Shown in pieces: positions 1 to 9,185 of a DNA stretch of 64,000 bases. The stretch spans positions 434,001 through 498,000 of the forward strand of contig CAWETK010000018.1 in assembly GCA_963811905.1 (NCBI GenBank), given 5' to 3'. Source of the DNA: DATFVA01 sp963811905 (lineage in GTDB: Bacteria > Bacteroidota > Ignavibacteria > Ignavibacteriales > Ignavibacteriaceae). Every line of letters begins with the position of its first letter. The first letter of the stretch is position 1. Under the pieces are notes generated by a model. It was not told the DNA's origin. It saw nothing but the letters and a program-made list of their open reading frames with translations, and made no database searches. A program made the position numbers and the translations under genes.

Positions 1-48
1 TGTTCGCAATCTTGATTAAATTATCAAAGTAATATCGGAAAATGTTTG

Positions 49-1263
49 ATGTCATTCCCTTTTTTTGTTTCGAAAAAATTTATCCTTTCTAAAAAAGGTT
101 CTAAATTCATTACGTTTATTTCTTCAATCTCAATAATCGGGATTTCCCTGGGAGTTGCCACGCTCATCATTGCCTTGAGTATTTTAACCGGTTTTGCAAA
201 TACCCTTACCAATAAAATTATTGATTTTGACTCGCATATTACTGTATCCTCCTATACATCCATTGTTCCCAAATACCGGGAAATGCTTCCAAAGATAAGG
301 CAGATGATCGCACCATATGGTAAAGAAGTGAACCCGTTTATTTCTAAATTAGCTATAATCAGCAGTAAAAAGATAAAGGATGGAGTAAATATTAAAGGTA
401 TAACTCCCGGAAATAAAGCTCTGAGAGTCAGAAATAATATTGTGGCGGGAAATTTTGATCTGCAGGATTCATCGGCAATCGTAATAGGTAGAAAACTTGC
501 AGATAAGTTACTGGTTGGACTGGGAGATAAGGTAACTGTATTCGCCCTGAAGAATGATAAAATACCGGAAGCTGGAACTCTGCCGAATATTGAACAATTT
601 AAGGTTACAGGTATCTTTGAGAGCGGTATGGCAGAGTACGACGATCTATTTGCCTATGTAAATCTTAAGGCTGCGCAAAATCTCTTCTCGCTGGGGGATA
701 ATGTCAACGGATACGACATCAAGCTTACGGCTATTTCTAAGATTGACAGTCTTACAAAATATCTTTCGGAAAACCTCCATTATCCTCATAAAGTCGCATC
801 GATATACCAGACCCACAGGAATATTTTTACCTGGATTGATCTGCAGAAGAAACCAATACCAATAGTACTTGGATTAATAATAATCGTAGCCGTTTTTAAT
901 ATTATCGGCACGCTTCTCATGATAGTGCTTGAAAAGACAAGAGACGTTGGTATGCTTAAATCACTTGGGGCAACGAAACGGCAGATAACTTCTGTATTTA
1001 TCTACCAGGGTATATTCCTTGCAATTGCAGGGATAATCCTGGGGAATATTCTGGCTCTGCTATTAATGGGCATCCAGCTGGAATTTAATATTATATCACT
1101 CCCCTCTTCAGTCTACTTTGTTTCCACTGTACCTATCTTATTAAAATGGTATACGTTTGCAGGAGTATCATTGCTTACATTCCTGCTCTGCATAATTGCT
1201 TCAGTAATTCCGAGCTATGTTGCCTCACGAATACAGCCGGTTAATAGTCTGAGGTTCGGATGA
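49..1263 (+). CDS. LolC/LolE-family ABC permease, first copy
   Basis: Membrane permease of the FtsX/MacB superfamily, LolC/LolE type, expected to work with a LolD-like ATPase to release lipoproteins from the inner membrane for transfer to the outer membrane. About 404 residues, the normal family length. One membrane segment lies near residues 20-48, followed by a periplasmic domain of about 220 residues and three membrane segments near 268-295, 315-345 and 368-395. The motif EKTRDVGMLKSLGAT, typical of the cytoplasmic coupling helix, lies before the third segment. I use ATG at 49; a TTG lies one codon upstream at 46. The stop overlaps the start of the next permease (ATGA), so the two are translationally coupled. 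Assignment to Lol rather than another FtsX-type exporter rests on the tandem permease pair plus the nearby ATPase. Confidence 0.85.
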   Translation: MSFPFFVSKKFILSKKGSKFITFISSISIIGISLGVATLIIALSILTGFANTLTNKIIDFDSHITVSSYTSIVPKYREMLPKIRQMIAPYGKEVNPFISKLAIISSKKIKDGVNIKGITPGNKALRVRNNIVAGNFDLQDSSAIVIGRKLADKLLVGLGDKVTVFALKNDKIPEAGTLPNIEQFKVTGIFESGMAEYDDLFAYVNLKAAQNLFSLGDNVNGYDIKLTAISKIDSLTKYLSENLHYPHKVASIYQTHRNIFTWIDLQKKPIPIVLGLIIIVAVFNIIGTLLMIVLEKTRDVGMLKSLGATKRQITSVFIYQGIFLAIAGIILGNILALLLMGIQLEFNIISLPSSVYFVSTVPILLKWYTFAGVSLLTFLLCIIASVIPSYVASRIQPVNSLRFG

Positions 1264-2492
1264 AATTTGAAAATTTTATTGCACGCAGATACCTGGTTTC
1301 AAAACATAAGGTTAATTTTATAACTATAATTTCTATACTCTCCATCGGCGGTATCACAATCGGCGTAGCTGCTCTGATTGTTGTGCTCTCTGTATTTAAT
1401 GGTTTCGGAAGTCTTGTCACATCCTTTCTTGTAAACTTTGATCCCCATATACGGGTAGAGATTTTGAATCCTGATAATGAAAAAGCAGCCGGGCGGCTTG
1501 ATTCAGTCCTTAGCCGGAACACTGAGGTAGTGAGATATTCTCCCTATGTGAGTGGAAAAGTTCTTGCTTTCAGGGCAGGATTATTCCAGGTGGTAAACCT
1601 TAAAGGCATAGATGTCAGTTCGGGAGAAAGCATCTATGATATTGAACAGAGTATGCTGTACGGAAAATATTCTCTGAGTCAGAATGGAGTATATCCTGAA
1701 ATGATCCTTGGTCTTCATCTGGCCGATAGGATGCAGACCTTGATTGGCGATACACTCACTCTCCTTTCCCCTGCCGGAATTGAAAAAGCTGTCACACAGT
1801 TCGCCTCGCCTAAAACTGAAAAATTTATTCTTTCGGGTATTTACAGCACTACAAATAATGAGTACGATGATTCTTATATATTCACGTCATTAAAGTTTGC
1901 GCAAAACCTCCTTGGTTATAAGGATCATATCCAGGGATACGATATCCGCCTGAATGATATCGATGAATCCTTTGATGTAAAAGCACAATTACAGAAGGTA
2001 CTGCCTGCGAATGATTACAGGATTGAGACGTGGTATGATTTTCACAGGGATCTGTATTCAGTAATGCAGATCGAAAGATGGACCGCATATATAATTTTGT
2101 GCCTCATAATTGCAGTCGCATCATTCAATATATTAGGTTCATTGTCTATGTCGGTTATTGAAAAGAAACGCGATATCGGAGTACTCCATTCTATGGGAGC
2201 ACAGCAGAAGTCAATTCTGAAGATATTTATGTATGAAGGGATCTTAATCGGGATTATAGGAACAATTGCCGGTCTCGCCCTGGGTTATTTTATCTGTTTC
2301 CTTCAGCTAAAGTTTAATATATATCCATTAGATCCAACTCAATATAAAATAGACTCTTTGCCTCTTCAGTTAAGGTTGAGCGACTTTTTCTTCGTAAGCG
2401 GGGCGTCTCTGCTGCTGACATTCCTGGCCTCCTTATTTCCGGCTAAAAGAGCAGCAAAAATAAATACTATCGAAGCAATAAAGTGGGAATAA
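1260..2492 (+). CDS. LolC/LolE-family ABC permease, second copy
   Basis: Paralogue of the preceding permease, 410 residues, with the same plan: N-terminal membrane segment near residues 20-45, large periplasmic domain, then three C-terminal membrane segments. The coupling motif is EKKRDIGVLHSMGAQ. Its ATG overlaps the upstream stop as ATGA, so the two subunits are probably made in equal amounts and form a LolC-LolE-like heterodimer. Typical LolE partners in Gram-negative bacteria show this pairing. The ATPase gene follows 78 bases downstream, slightly separated from the permeases. I cannot tell from sequence which copy is the functional LolC and which the LolE. Confidence 0.85.
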   Translation: MKFENFIARRYLVSKHKVNFITIISILSIGGITIGVAALIVVLSVFNGFGSLVTSFLVNFDPHIRVEILNPDNEKAAGRLDSVLSRNTEVVRYSPYVSGKVLAFRAGLFQVVNLKGIDVSSGESIYDIEQSMLYGKYSLSQNGVYPEMILGLHLADRMQTLIGDTLTLLSPAGIEKAVTQFASPKTEKFILSGIYSTTNNEYDDSYIFTSLKFAQNLLGYKDHIQGYDIRLNDIDESFDVKAQLQKVLPANDYRIETWYDFHRDLYSVMQIERWTAYIILCLIIAVASFNILGSLSMSVIEKKRDIGVLHSMGAQQKSILKIFMYEGILIGIIGTIAGLALGYFICFLQLKFNIYPLDPTQYKIDSLPLQLRLSDFFFVSGASLLLTFLASLFPAKRAAKINTIEAIKWE

Positions 2493-2570
2493 TATGATTT
2501 AATTATTGTTTATAAGTTATATTATTACAATAGGATATAATTGTTATTTAATTCATAAAATAGGCATCAA

Positions 2571-3248
2571 TTGATTCTTAAAACGCAAAATATCATTAAA
2601 AGCTATCAGAACACTAAAAAGGTTAAACTTGAAGTCTTACGTTCTGTAGATCTTGAAATAGAAAGTAATAAAATTTCTGTAATTGTCGGAGCATCCGGGG
2701 CGGGCAAAAGCACCCTGCTGCATATAATGGGCGGACTGGACAGGCCTGACTCCGGTGAGGTATATTTCAATGATCAGAATCTTTTTCAACTGACTGACGA
2801 GAAACTAGCACGTTTCAGGAATAAAAATGTCGGGTTTGTATTCCAATTTCATCATCTTCTGCCTGAATTTACAGCACTTGAAAATGTATGTATTCCTCAG
2901 ATGATCATGGGCAAATCGTTGAGTGCTGCGGCTGTAAAGGCCGGTGAACTTCTTGAAGCTGTGGGAATGAAAGAAAGGATCAATCACAAGCCTGCAGAAT
3001 TATCGGGGGGTGAGCAGCAGCGGGTGGCTGTTGCAAGAGCTTTAGCGAATGATCCCGATATAATTCTGGCAGATGAACCTACAGGAAACCTTGATTCGGA
3101 AAATAGCGAGGCTGTGCATCAGATATTAATAAATTTAAGAGATCAGGTGGGAAAAACATTTGTAATTGTTACTCATAATACCGGACTGGTAAACCTTGCC
3201 GACAAAGTCTACGAAATGAAAGACGGGAAGATTATCTCAAAGCCCTGA
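2571..3248 (+). CDS. lolD: LolD-like ABC transporter ATPase
   Basis: Cytoplasmic ABC ATPase of 225 residues, the usual LolD/MacB/FtsE size, expected to power the two permeases upstream. Walker A is GASGAGKST at residues 40-48, the Q-loop is VFQFHHLLPEF, the signature is LSGGEQQR near residue 145, and Walker B reads ILADEPTGNLDS with the switch histidine in VIVTHN. The start is TTG (2571), preceded only by a weak AGG-containing stretch; no ATG lies nearby in frame. The 78-base AT-rich gap before it could carry a separate promoter. The ATPase follows its permeases, the reverse of the arrangement sometimes seen, but the family assignment is clear. Confidence 0.88.
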   Translation: MILKTQNIIKSYQNTKKVKLEVLRSVDLEIESNKISVIVGASGAGKSTLLHIMGGLDRPDSGEVYFNDQNLFQLTDEKLARFRNKNVGFVFQFHHLLPEFTALENVCIPQMIMGKSLSAAAVKAGELLEAVGMKERINHKPAELSGGEQQRVAVARALANDPDIILADEPTGNLDSENSEAVHQILINLRDQVGKTFVIVTHNTGLVNLADKVYEMKDGKIISKP

Positions 3249-3281
3249 GTCCATTCCCGCATTTAAAGTACAAACCGGAAT

Positions 3282-4787
3282 TTACTTTTCAGGATTTGCC
3301 AGAAAATCAAACAGAAGCCGTACCCCAAACCCGGTCATATATTTCTTAGTGTAATTATTAAAATTGTTGGCCATAGCCGGACCAGCGATATCGAGATGGG
3401 CCCATGAAATATTCTTATCAACAAATTTCTCAAGAAATTTAGCAGCAGTGATTGCCCCGCCCCATCTTCCACCCACGTTTTTAACATCTGCCACATCGCT
3501 TTTAATCAGATCATTATAGTCATCCCACATCGGAAGTCTCCACAATCTATCATACGTATTTAACCCCTTTTTATATAATGTATCAGCCAGTTTATCATCT
3601 TTTGTGAAGAGTCCTGCTACAAATTCACCCAAAGCTACAACGCAGGCTCCGGTAAGAGTTGCAAGATCTATTATTACATCAGGCTGCTGTCTGCAGGTGT
3701 AATCAAGTGCATCTGAGAGGATCATTCGTCCTTCAGCATCGGTATTATCCACTTCAATGCTCTTCCCTGAGGCTGTAACAACGATATCACCCGGGCGCAT
3801 CGATGAACCCGACGGCATATTTTCGGCAGAAGGTATAACACCGAGAATATTTACCGGCAGTTTGGCTTTTGCTGCAGCAAGGATTGTCCCTGCTACAACT
3901 GCCGCTCCCGACATATCCGCCTTCATCTCTCCCATATTGCCTGCAGGCTTTATCGATATACCGCCTGAATCAAAAGTCACTCCTTTGCCTACAAGAGCTA
4001 CAGTTTTTGATTTTTTGTTTTTACCTGCTCCTTTATAATCCATTATAATGAATCGGGGAGTATTGATACTTCCGCTGCCAACTGCAAGCAGACCGCCCAT
4101 CTTTCTCTTCTTAATTTCTTTTTCATTCAGTATTGTTACTTTTACACCGTAAGCAGGAAGCGTGCTGTCAATTCTCTTTGCAAGCACTGCAGGTGTAAGT
4201 ACCGAACCCGGTTCATTCTGAAGTTCTTTGGCAAAATTAACTCCTTCCATCAGAATAACAGCTGTTGAGATTGCCTGGTTCAACTTTTTCTGATCGTCAG
4301 CATAGAAAAATATATTGAGATCGGCAGGTTTTTTCTTATCGGCTTTGTATTTATCAAATGAATAATTTCCTAATAAAATTCCCTCTGCGAAAGTCTGGTA
4401 ATAATATTCTTCGCTGACAAAATATTTCTTGAATATTTCGTACTTAGGGATAAAAATATGCAGATTTTTTAGCTGCTCTGATCCAAGCCCCGGAAGAAAT
4501 CCTGCAAGGTGATTCCTGAAGTAATCGGAGGAAAAAGATTCATCAGTTTTTACTTTAGAAATAATTACCGAATCAGGTTTACCATCTTTTTTAGACACCC
4601 TTATCTGGCCTCCTTCTTTAGAAAGGAAATTTTTCTTCTGCAGAAGCGAGAACCTTATATTAAAGATAGTCTCAAGGTTAATCAAACTTGATTCCAGTTT
4701 TTTCTCATCAACCAGGAACTTAAGACTGATCGACAAAGGTTTATAGGATATTTTCTTTCCGCCTGATTTTATATTGAGGTTAAACAT
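3282..4787 (-). CDS. pepA: Leucyl aminopeptidase (M17 family)
   Basis: Cytosolic metallo-aminopeptidase of family M17 that removes N-terminal residues from peptides, usually as a hexamer with two metal ions per subunit. The C-terminal catalytic domain carries KGVTFDSGGISIKP near residues 268-281 (metal-binding Lys and Asp), the KADMSGAAVV segment, and the family signature NTDAEGRMILSDAL near residue 345, which supplies the Asp, Glu and Arg of the active site. The first 160 residues form the more variable N-terminal domain. At 501 residues it is full length. It is convergent with lolD (33-base gap) and lies 3 bases after the NrnA-like gene, with which it probably forms an operon. Confidence 0.93.
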   Translation of the reverse strand: MFNLNIKSGGKKISYKPLSISLKFLVDEKKLESSLINLETIFNIRFSLLQKKNFLSKEGGQIRVSKKDGKPDSVIISKVKTDESFSSDYFRNHLAGFLPGLGSEQLKNLHIFIPKYEIFKKYFVSEEYYYQTFAEGILLGNYSFDKYKADKKKPADLNIFFYADDQKKLNQAISTAVILMEGVNFAKELQNEPGSVLTPAVLAKRIDSTLPAYGVKVTILNEKEIKKRKMGGLLAVGSGSINTPRFIIMDYKGAGKNKKSKTVALVGKGVTFDSGGISIKPAGNMGEMKADMSGAAVVAGTILAAAKAKLPVNILGVIPSAENMPSGSSMRPGDIVVTASGKSIEVDNTDAEGRMILSDALDYTCRQQPDVIIDLATLTGACVVALGEFVAGLFTKDDKLADTLYKKGLNTYDRLWRLPMWDDYNDLIKSDVADVKNVGGRWGGAITAAKFLEKFVDKNISWAHLDIAGPAMANNFNNYTKKYMTGFGVRLLFDFLANPEK

Positions 4788-4790
4788 TTT

Positions 4791-5786
4791 TCACCCATAT
4801 TGTTTTACGTAATCCAGAGCACGTTCCAGAATTTTAGGAATATACTCTTCAATGTTCCCATTCCTTATTCTTAATCCGGAAGCATTTGTATGCCCGCCTC
4901 CTCCAAATTCAGCGGACAGTTTATTCACAGGGATTAAGCCTTTTGATCTGAAACTGACCTTAAATCCTTCCTTTAATTCAAGGAAAAGAAGCCCCAGCTT
5001 TACATTTTCAACAGATAGTGACACATTTACAAATCCATCCGTATCTGATTCAATGGCTTTGGTCTCTTCAAAATCATTTCTCGTAAGGTGCATATAACTA
5101 ACTTCATGATTTCCCCCGAATAACGTCATAGAATTAACTGCTCTTCCAAGCAGTTTAATTTTGCTGAACTTACTCTGGTCAAAAATCTTATCATATATTT
5201 CACCCGGATTCACTCCCGCTTCAAGCAGCTCAGCACTTATTTTGTGTATTTCGGGAGTCGTTCTTTCGAACCTGAAGGATCCTGTATCAGTCATTATAGC
5301 TGCATATATCGGTACGGCAGTCTGATAAGTCAGGTTCACTATTCCGGTTTTCTTTATAAAATCGAATATGATCTGACCGGTTGCACTGTAATCCGTATCT
5401 ATAAAAACGTAATCAAATATATTTTCATAATCCTGGTGGTGATCTATACAGATCTTTATCTTCGTGGATTTCAAAAATCCCCGTTCCATTCTTACAACCC
5501 TGTCGGAGCGGTTGAAGTCCAGAGCTACAAGCACATCAGCCTCTTCAAAAGCATCGTGGTGTTTCTCTTCAGAGAAATGTTCTATTACATTCTCCCTATC
5601 CAGGAAATGCAGGTTGTAAGGAGTTATACTATGATTGATTATCCTTACTTTCTTTCCCCTTTCCTTCAGAATATTATACAGTGCTATTTCAGAACCTATC
5701 GCATCTGCATCAGGATTTACATGTGTAGTCAGAAGAAATGAATCATTTTCAGTAAGGATATTTTTTAACTGATTAAAATCGATCAT
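4791..5786 (-). CDS. nrnA: DHH/DHHA1 phosphoesterase, NrnA-like
   Basis: Phosphoesterase of the DHH family. NrnA proteins hydrolyse short oligoribonucleotides (nanoRNA) and 3'-phosphoadenosine 5'-phosphate, and related members cut cyclic dinucleotides. The N-terminal domain shows HVNPDADAIGSE near residue 22 and the signature Asp-His-His in CIDHHQDYEN; the C-terminal DHHA1 domain ends with the glycine-rich GGGGHTNASG. The frame stays open upstream to 5825, but that stretch is a transcription terminator hairpin of the preceding KorAB operon, so I start at ATG 5786, giving 331 residues, the usual family size. Co-directional with pepA (3-base gap). NrnA versus a cyclic-dinucleotide phosphodiesterase cannot be settled here; no membrane or PAS domain is present. 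Confidence 0.86.
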   Translation of the reverse strand: MIDFNQLKNILTENDSFLLTTHVNPDADAIGSEIALYNILKERGKKVRIINHSITPYNLHFLDRENVIEHFSEEKHHDAFEEADVLVALDFNRSDRVVRMERGFLKSTKIKICIDHHQDYENIFDYVFIDTDYSATGQIIFDFIKKTGIVNLTYQTAVPIYAAIMTDTGSFRFERTTPEIHKISAELLEAGVNPGEIYDKIFDQSKFSKIKLLGRAVNSMTLFGGNHEVSYMHLTRNDFEETKAIESDTDGFVNVSLSVENVKLGLLFLELKEGFKVSFRSKGLIPVNKLSAEFGGGGHTNASGLRIRNGNIEEYIPKILERALDYVKQYG

Positions 5787-5791
5787 AAGCT

Positions 5792-5829
5792 CTCTAATAA
5801 AAATAAAAGGGCTCGATTTGCTCAAGCCC
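5792..5829 (-). terminator. Rho-independent terminator after the first korAB pair
   Basis: On the minus strand a hairpin (arms 5809-5816 and 5822-5829, one mismatch, 5-base loop) is followed by a T-rich run (5808 down to 5792). It lies about 53 bases beyond the stop of korB at 5882 and just upstream of the NrnA start, so it separates the two transcription units. Confidence 0.75.
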
Positions 5830-5881
5830 GTAAAGATTTAATCAGTAAAAATAGAAAATTTATAGGTTAATTCAACAATTC

Positions 5882-6916
5882 TTAATTTACATCCCACATA
5901 TTTCCGCTGAATAAAAGTTTCTTCAGATCTCCTTCTCCTTTAGCTTTTCTGAGAGCATCCAGCTGATTGTGGAGAGCCTCATCATATGTCTCTTTTTCCT
6001 CCTGTCTGATTATACCAACAGGCAAAGGCATTCCTTCTCTTTCAGCCATCTGTGCAAGGATATGTGCACGCGTAGTCTCCTTATCAAACTCATCGTGTAC
6101 CCAGACATCATTTATTGAATTACCGTCTTCATTAATATTTATTACTTCTGGCGTCAAACCATTCAGCTTAATTCCCTTATTACTTTCTTTTCCATATATC
6201 ATTGGTTTCCCATGTTCAAGGAAAAGAACATTATCAGCTTTGGTTTCTTTTTCAGTATAGACTGCATAAGCTCCGTCGTTAAAAATATTACAGTTCTGGT
6301 AAACTTCAATGAATGCAGTTCCTTTGTGTCTGCCTGCCCTGGTCAACATTTCCTTCAGATGTTTAGGATCGCGGTCAAGGCTTCGGGCAATAAAAGTTGC
6401 TCCCGATCCCACGGCAAGGGTTAAAGGATTAAAAGGGTAATCGATGCTGCCGTAAGGAGAGCTCTTCGTCTTTTTCCCCTTCTCCGAGGTAGGTGAATAC
6501 TGACCTTTAGTAAGACCATAGATCCTGTTGTTGAACAAAAGTATTTTGATATCGATATTTCTTCTGCAGGCGTGAATAAAATGGTTGCCGCCTATACTCA
6601 GCAGATCGCCATCGCCTGAAGCTACCCACACTGAGAGCTCAGGCCGATTAATCTTTATTCCGGATGCAATTGCTGAAGCTCTGCCGTGAATACCATGAAT
6701 ACCGTATGTATCCATATAGTAAGGAAAACGGGCGGCACAGCCAATGCCGGAAACCCAAACAAAGTTTTCTTTCTTGATATTCAGATCGGGAGAAATTCGC
6801 TGCATCTGAGCAAGTATTGAATAATCACCGCATCCCGGGCACCATCTTACATCCTGCGACGACGAAAAATCTTTTGCAGTATACTTTATATCCTGTTGCA
6901 TCTCTTTATTTTCCAT
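5882..6916 (-). CDS. korB: 2-oxoacid:ferredoxin oxidoreductase beta subunit, copy 1
   Basis: Thiamine-diphosphate subunit of a two-subunit 2-oxoacid:ferredoxin oxidoreductase (KorB type), which decarboxylates a 2-oxoacid such as 2-oxoglutarate to the acyl-CoA and reduces ferredoxin; in reductive-TCA bacteria it can run in reverse. Cysteines for the [4Fe-4S] cluster are visible: WCPGCG (C26 and C29), GIGC and QNC. The thiamine-diphosphate motif is GDGDLLSIGG ending about 25 residues later in FNN. Start chosen at ATG 6916 because GGAGG sits 8 bases upstream; an earlier ATG at 6922 is too close to it. It overlaps the end of korA by 11 bases. No separate ferredoxin-like delta subunit gene is present. 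Confidence 0.92.
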   Translation of the reverse strand: MENKEMQQDIKYTAKDFSSSQDVRWCPGCGDYSILAQMQRISPDLNIKKENFVWVSGIGCAARFPYYMDTYGIHGIHGRASAIASGIKINRPELSVWVASGDGDLLSIGGNHFIHACRRNIDIKILLFNNRIYGLTKGQYSPTSEKGKKTKSSPYGSIDYPFNPLTLAVGSGATFIARSLDRDPKHLKEMLTRAGRHKGTAFIEVYQNCNIFNDGAYAVYTEKETKADNVLFLEHGKPMIYGKESNKGIKLNGLTPEVININEDGNSINDVWVHDEFDKETTRAHILAQMAEREGMPLPVGIIRQEEKETYDEALHNQLDALRKAKGEGDLKKLLFSGNMWDVN

Positions 6917-8750
6917 TTTCATTTCCTCCGATAATGGATTCAATCTTTGATTCTATTTCAAACGACTTGAAAGGAAGTCCCTGAATCTTATTAAATGACT
7001 CTACATCAACCAGGAAGTCCTGCCTCAGCAGCTTTGAAAGCTGTCCCATATTTATTTCAGGACAAACTACATATTTATACTTCCTGAGCACCTCAGCAGT
7101 ATTTTTCGGAAAAGGATTGAGATAACGGAAATGAGCGTGGCCAACTTTAAGCCCTTTTCCTCTTGCGCGGCTGACCGCTTCCCGTATTGAACCATATGTA
7201 CTGCCCCACCCTACCAGCAGGAGCTCAGCATCCTTATCTCCTTCAACTTTGAGATCGGGAATATCATTTTCAATATTCTTTACTTTCTGAGCCCTTAGTC
7301 TGACCATAAATTCATGGTTCTCGGGATCATAGCTTACATCACCAGTAACATTGGCCTTTTCAAGTCCACCTATTCTGTGCTCGAGTCCCGGAGTACCCGG
7401 AACTGCCCATGGCCTTGCCAGGTTCTCGTCGCGCTTATAGGGCTGAAAGTTTTCCGGATCCGTTTTAAATTTCACATGAATCTCAGGAATTTTGTCGGGA
7501 TCAGGAATCTTCCACGGTTCCGATCCATTAGCGAGATAGCCATCGGACAAATACATAACCGGAACCATATAGGTTGTGGCAATACGAGCTGCTTCCAGGG
7601 CCATATAAAAACAATCTGCCGGAGTGGATGGAGCAATCACGACTACAGGAGCTTCACTGTTCCTTCCGTACATTGCCTGTAGAAGATCAGCCTGCTCAGT
7701 CTTTGTAGGTAATCCGGTGCTAGGTCCTCCTCTCTGGATATCTATTATTACCAGGGGAAGTTCCGTCATCACTGCAAGTCCGATTGCTTCTGTCTTAAGG
7801 GCAACACCTGGACCGCTTGTAGTTGTTATCCCCAGGGCACCTGAAAAGGATGCCCCGATAGCAGCACTAATAGCAGCAATCTCATCTTCCGCCTGGAATG
7901 TTCTCACCCCGAAATTCTTATGCTTACTTAACTCGTGAAGGATATCAGAAGCAGGTGTAATAGGATATGATCCGAGGAATAAAGGCAAGCCTGATTTAAC
8001 AGAAGCAGTTACAAATCCTATTGCGAGCGCCTCATTGCCTGAGATATTTCTATACCTGCCGTGGATCAGTTTGGCCGGCTGTACACTATAGCGTGTTGTA
8101 AACAATTCAGTGTTCTCGCCAAAATAGTAACCCGATTTAAGGGCCTTTTCATTTGCAGCAGCTATATCCTCTCTCGATTTAAACTTTGAATGTATCCATT
8201 CAAGTGTGGGCTCTATCGGGCGGCTGTAAAGCCAGTACATCATCCCGAGCGCAAAAAAGTTTTTACATCTTTCAATCTCCTTGGCAGAGAGACCGCTGTC
8301 TTCCAGGGCAGTTTTTGTCAGCTGGCTTAAAGGAACCTGAACAACATTGTATCCGTCGATTGTTCCATCCTCAAGGGGATTAGACTCATATCCCGCGAGT
8401 TTGAAATTCCGGTTATCGAAGGAGTTAATGTTTATTATAATAGTTCCGCCGGGTTTCAGATCTTTTATATTGGTCTTTAATGCGGCGGGGTTCATTGCAA
8501 CAAGAATATCAGGAGCATCTCCCGGGGTATGAATATCATCGCTGCTGAAATGAAGCTGAAATCCGCTGACCCCGTATGTGGTTCCGGCAGGGGCGCGTAT
8601 TTCAGCCGGGTAATCCGGCAGTGTGCTTAAATCATTACCAACCAGAGCAGTAGTATTTGTGAACTGGCTTCCTGTTAACTGCATTCCATCCCCCGAATCT
8701 CCAGCGAATCTGACGGTAACGTCAGAGAGATCTAATACGCCTTTTTGCAT
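6906..8750 (-). CDS. korA: 2-oxoacid:ferredoxin oxidoreductase alpha subunit (gamma-alpha fusion), copy 1
   Basis: Partner of the KorB above, 614 residues. The first 200 residues are the gamma-type domain (VTVRFAGDSGDGMQLTG near the N-terminus), fused to an alpha domain that carries the pyrimidine-binding and transketolase-like folds. GSYPITPAS near residue 260 is the Tyr-Pro-Ile-Thr-Pro motif that interacts with substrate and CoA in this family. GGPSTGLPTKTEQADL is another hallmark. The substrate is not determined by sequence alone: the YPITPxS form is shared by 2-oxoglutarate and broader 2-oxoacid enzymes. The gene precedes korB with overlap. A very similar pair lies directly upstream (9186-12064). 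Confidence 0.92.
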   Translation of the reverse strand: MQKGVLDLSDVTVRFAGDSGDGMQLTGSQFTNTTALVGNDLSTLPDYPAEIRAPAGTTYGVSGFQLHFSSDDIHTPGDAPDILVAMNPAALKTNIKDLKPGGTIIININSFDNRNFKLAGYESNPLEDGTIDGYNVVQVPLSQLTKTALEDSGLSAKEIERCKNFFALGMMYWLYSRPIEPTLEWIHSKFKSREDIAAANEKALKSGYYFGENTELFTTRYSVQPAKLIHGRYRNISGNEALAIGFVTASVKSGLPLFLGSYPITPASDILHELSKHKNFGVRTFQAEDEIAAISAAIGASFSGALGITTTSGPGVALKTEAIGLAVMTELPLVIIDIQRGGPSTGLPTKTEQADLLQAMYGRNSEAPVVVIAPSTPADCFYMALEAARIATTYMVPVMYLSDGYLANGSEPWKIPDPDKIPEIHVKFKTDPENFQPYKRDENLARPWAVPGTPGLEHRIGGLEKANVTGDVSYDPENHEFMVRLRAQKVKNIENDIPDLKVEGDKDAELLLVGWGSTYGSIREAVSRARGKGLKVGHAHFRYLNPFPKNTAEVLRKYKYVVCPEINMGQLSKLLRQDFLVDVESFNKIQGLPFKSFEIESKIESIIGGNENGK

Positions 8751-9103
8751 TTTGCACTCAAGGTTTGTGAATAATATTTATTTAAACTCGATTAGTATCA
8801 ATTCTAAAAAATAACAAATTCTTTTCTAATATCTAATCACTAAAAATCTACTTATAATCATTTAATACCAGGTGTTCTGATATCACACATTAAAATTCTG
8901 AATTATACATATAAGTCAGAAAAACTGTTTCTCGGTAAAAGGTTAATATACGGGAGTAATTCCGGGATGATTCTTCTGAGCAATGCCCGTTCAGGTATGT
9001 TGTCTTCAACAATAATTTTTACGTATGTATCAAATATTTGTTCCAACTTAAAAAAGCTCTTGTTGATTGTCAAATGTTCAATGTGGAATATTAGGAAGGT
9101 GGT
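8751..9103. other. Intergenic region upstream of the first korAB pair
   Basis: AT-rich stretch between korA copy 1 and the terminator of korB copy 2. It probably holds the promoter for korA copy 1 (transcribed leftward). I see no convincing gene: the one open frame (minus strand, 8903-9151) runs through the terminator, has no visible ribosome site and resembles nothing I recognise. Confidence 0.5.
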
Positions 9104-9136
9104 AAAAAAAACGGACTCATTATAAAATGAGTCCGT
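9104..9136 (-). terminator. Rho-independent terminator after the second korAB pair
   Basis: A perfect 10-bp stem (arms 9111-9120 and 9127-9136, six-base loop) is followed on the minus strand by a run of seven or eight T (9111 down to 9104). It begins about 50 bases past the korB stop at 9186. This shows that the two korAB pairs are independently terminated. Confidence 0.88.
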
Positions 9137-9185
9137 TCTATAGGTAAGCAAGAGCTATATTTACAAAGTTAACGGAGGTTCTAAA

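Noticed and set aside
8903..9151. Open frame of 82 codons on the minus strand between the korAB pairs.
   Set aside because: It reads through a strong terminator hairpin, has no ribosome site and no recognisable sequence.
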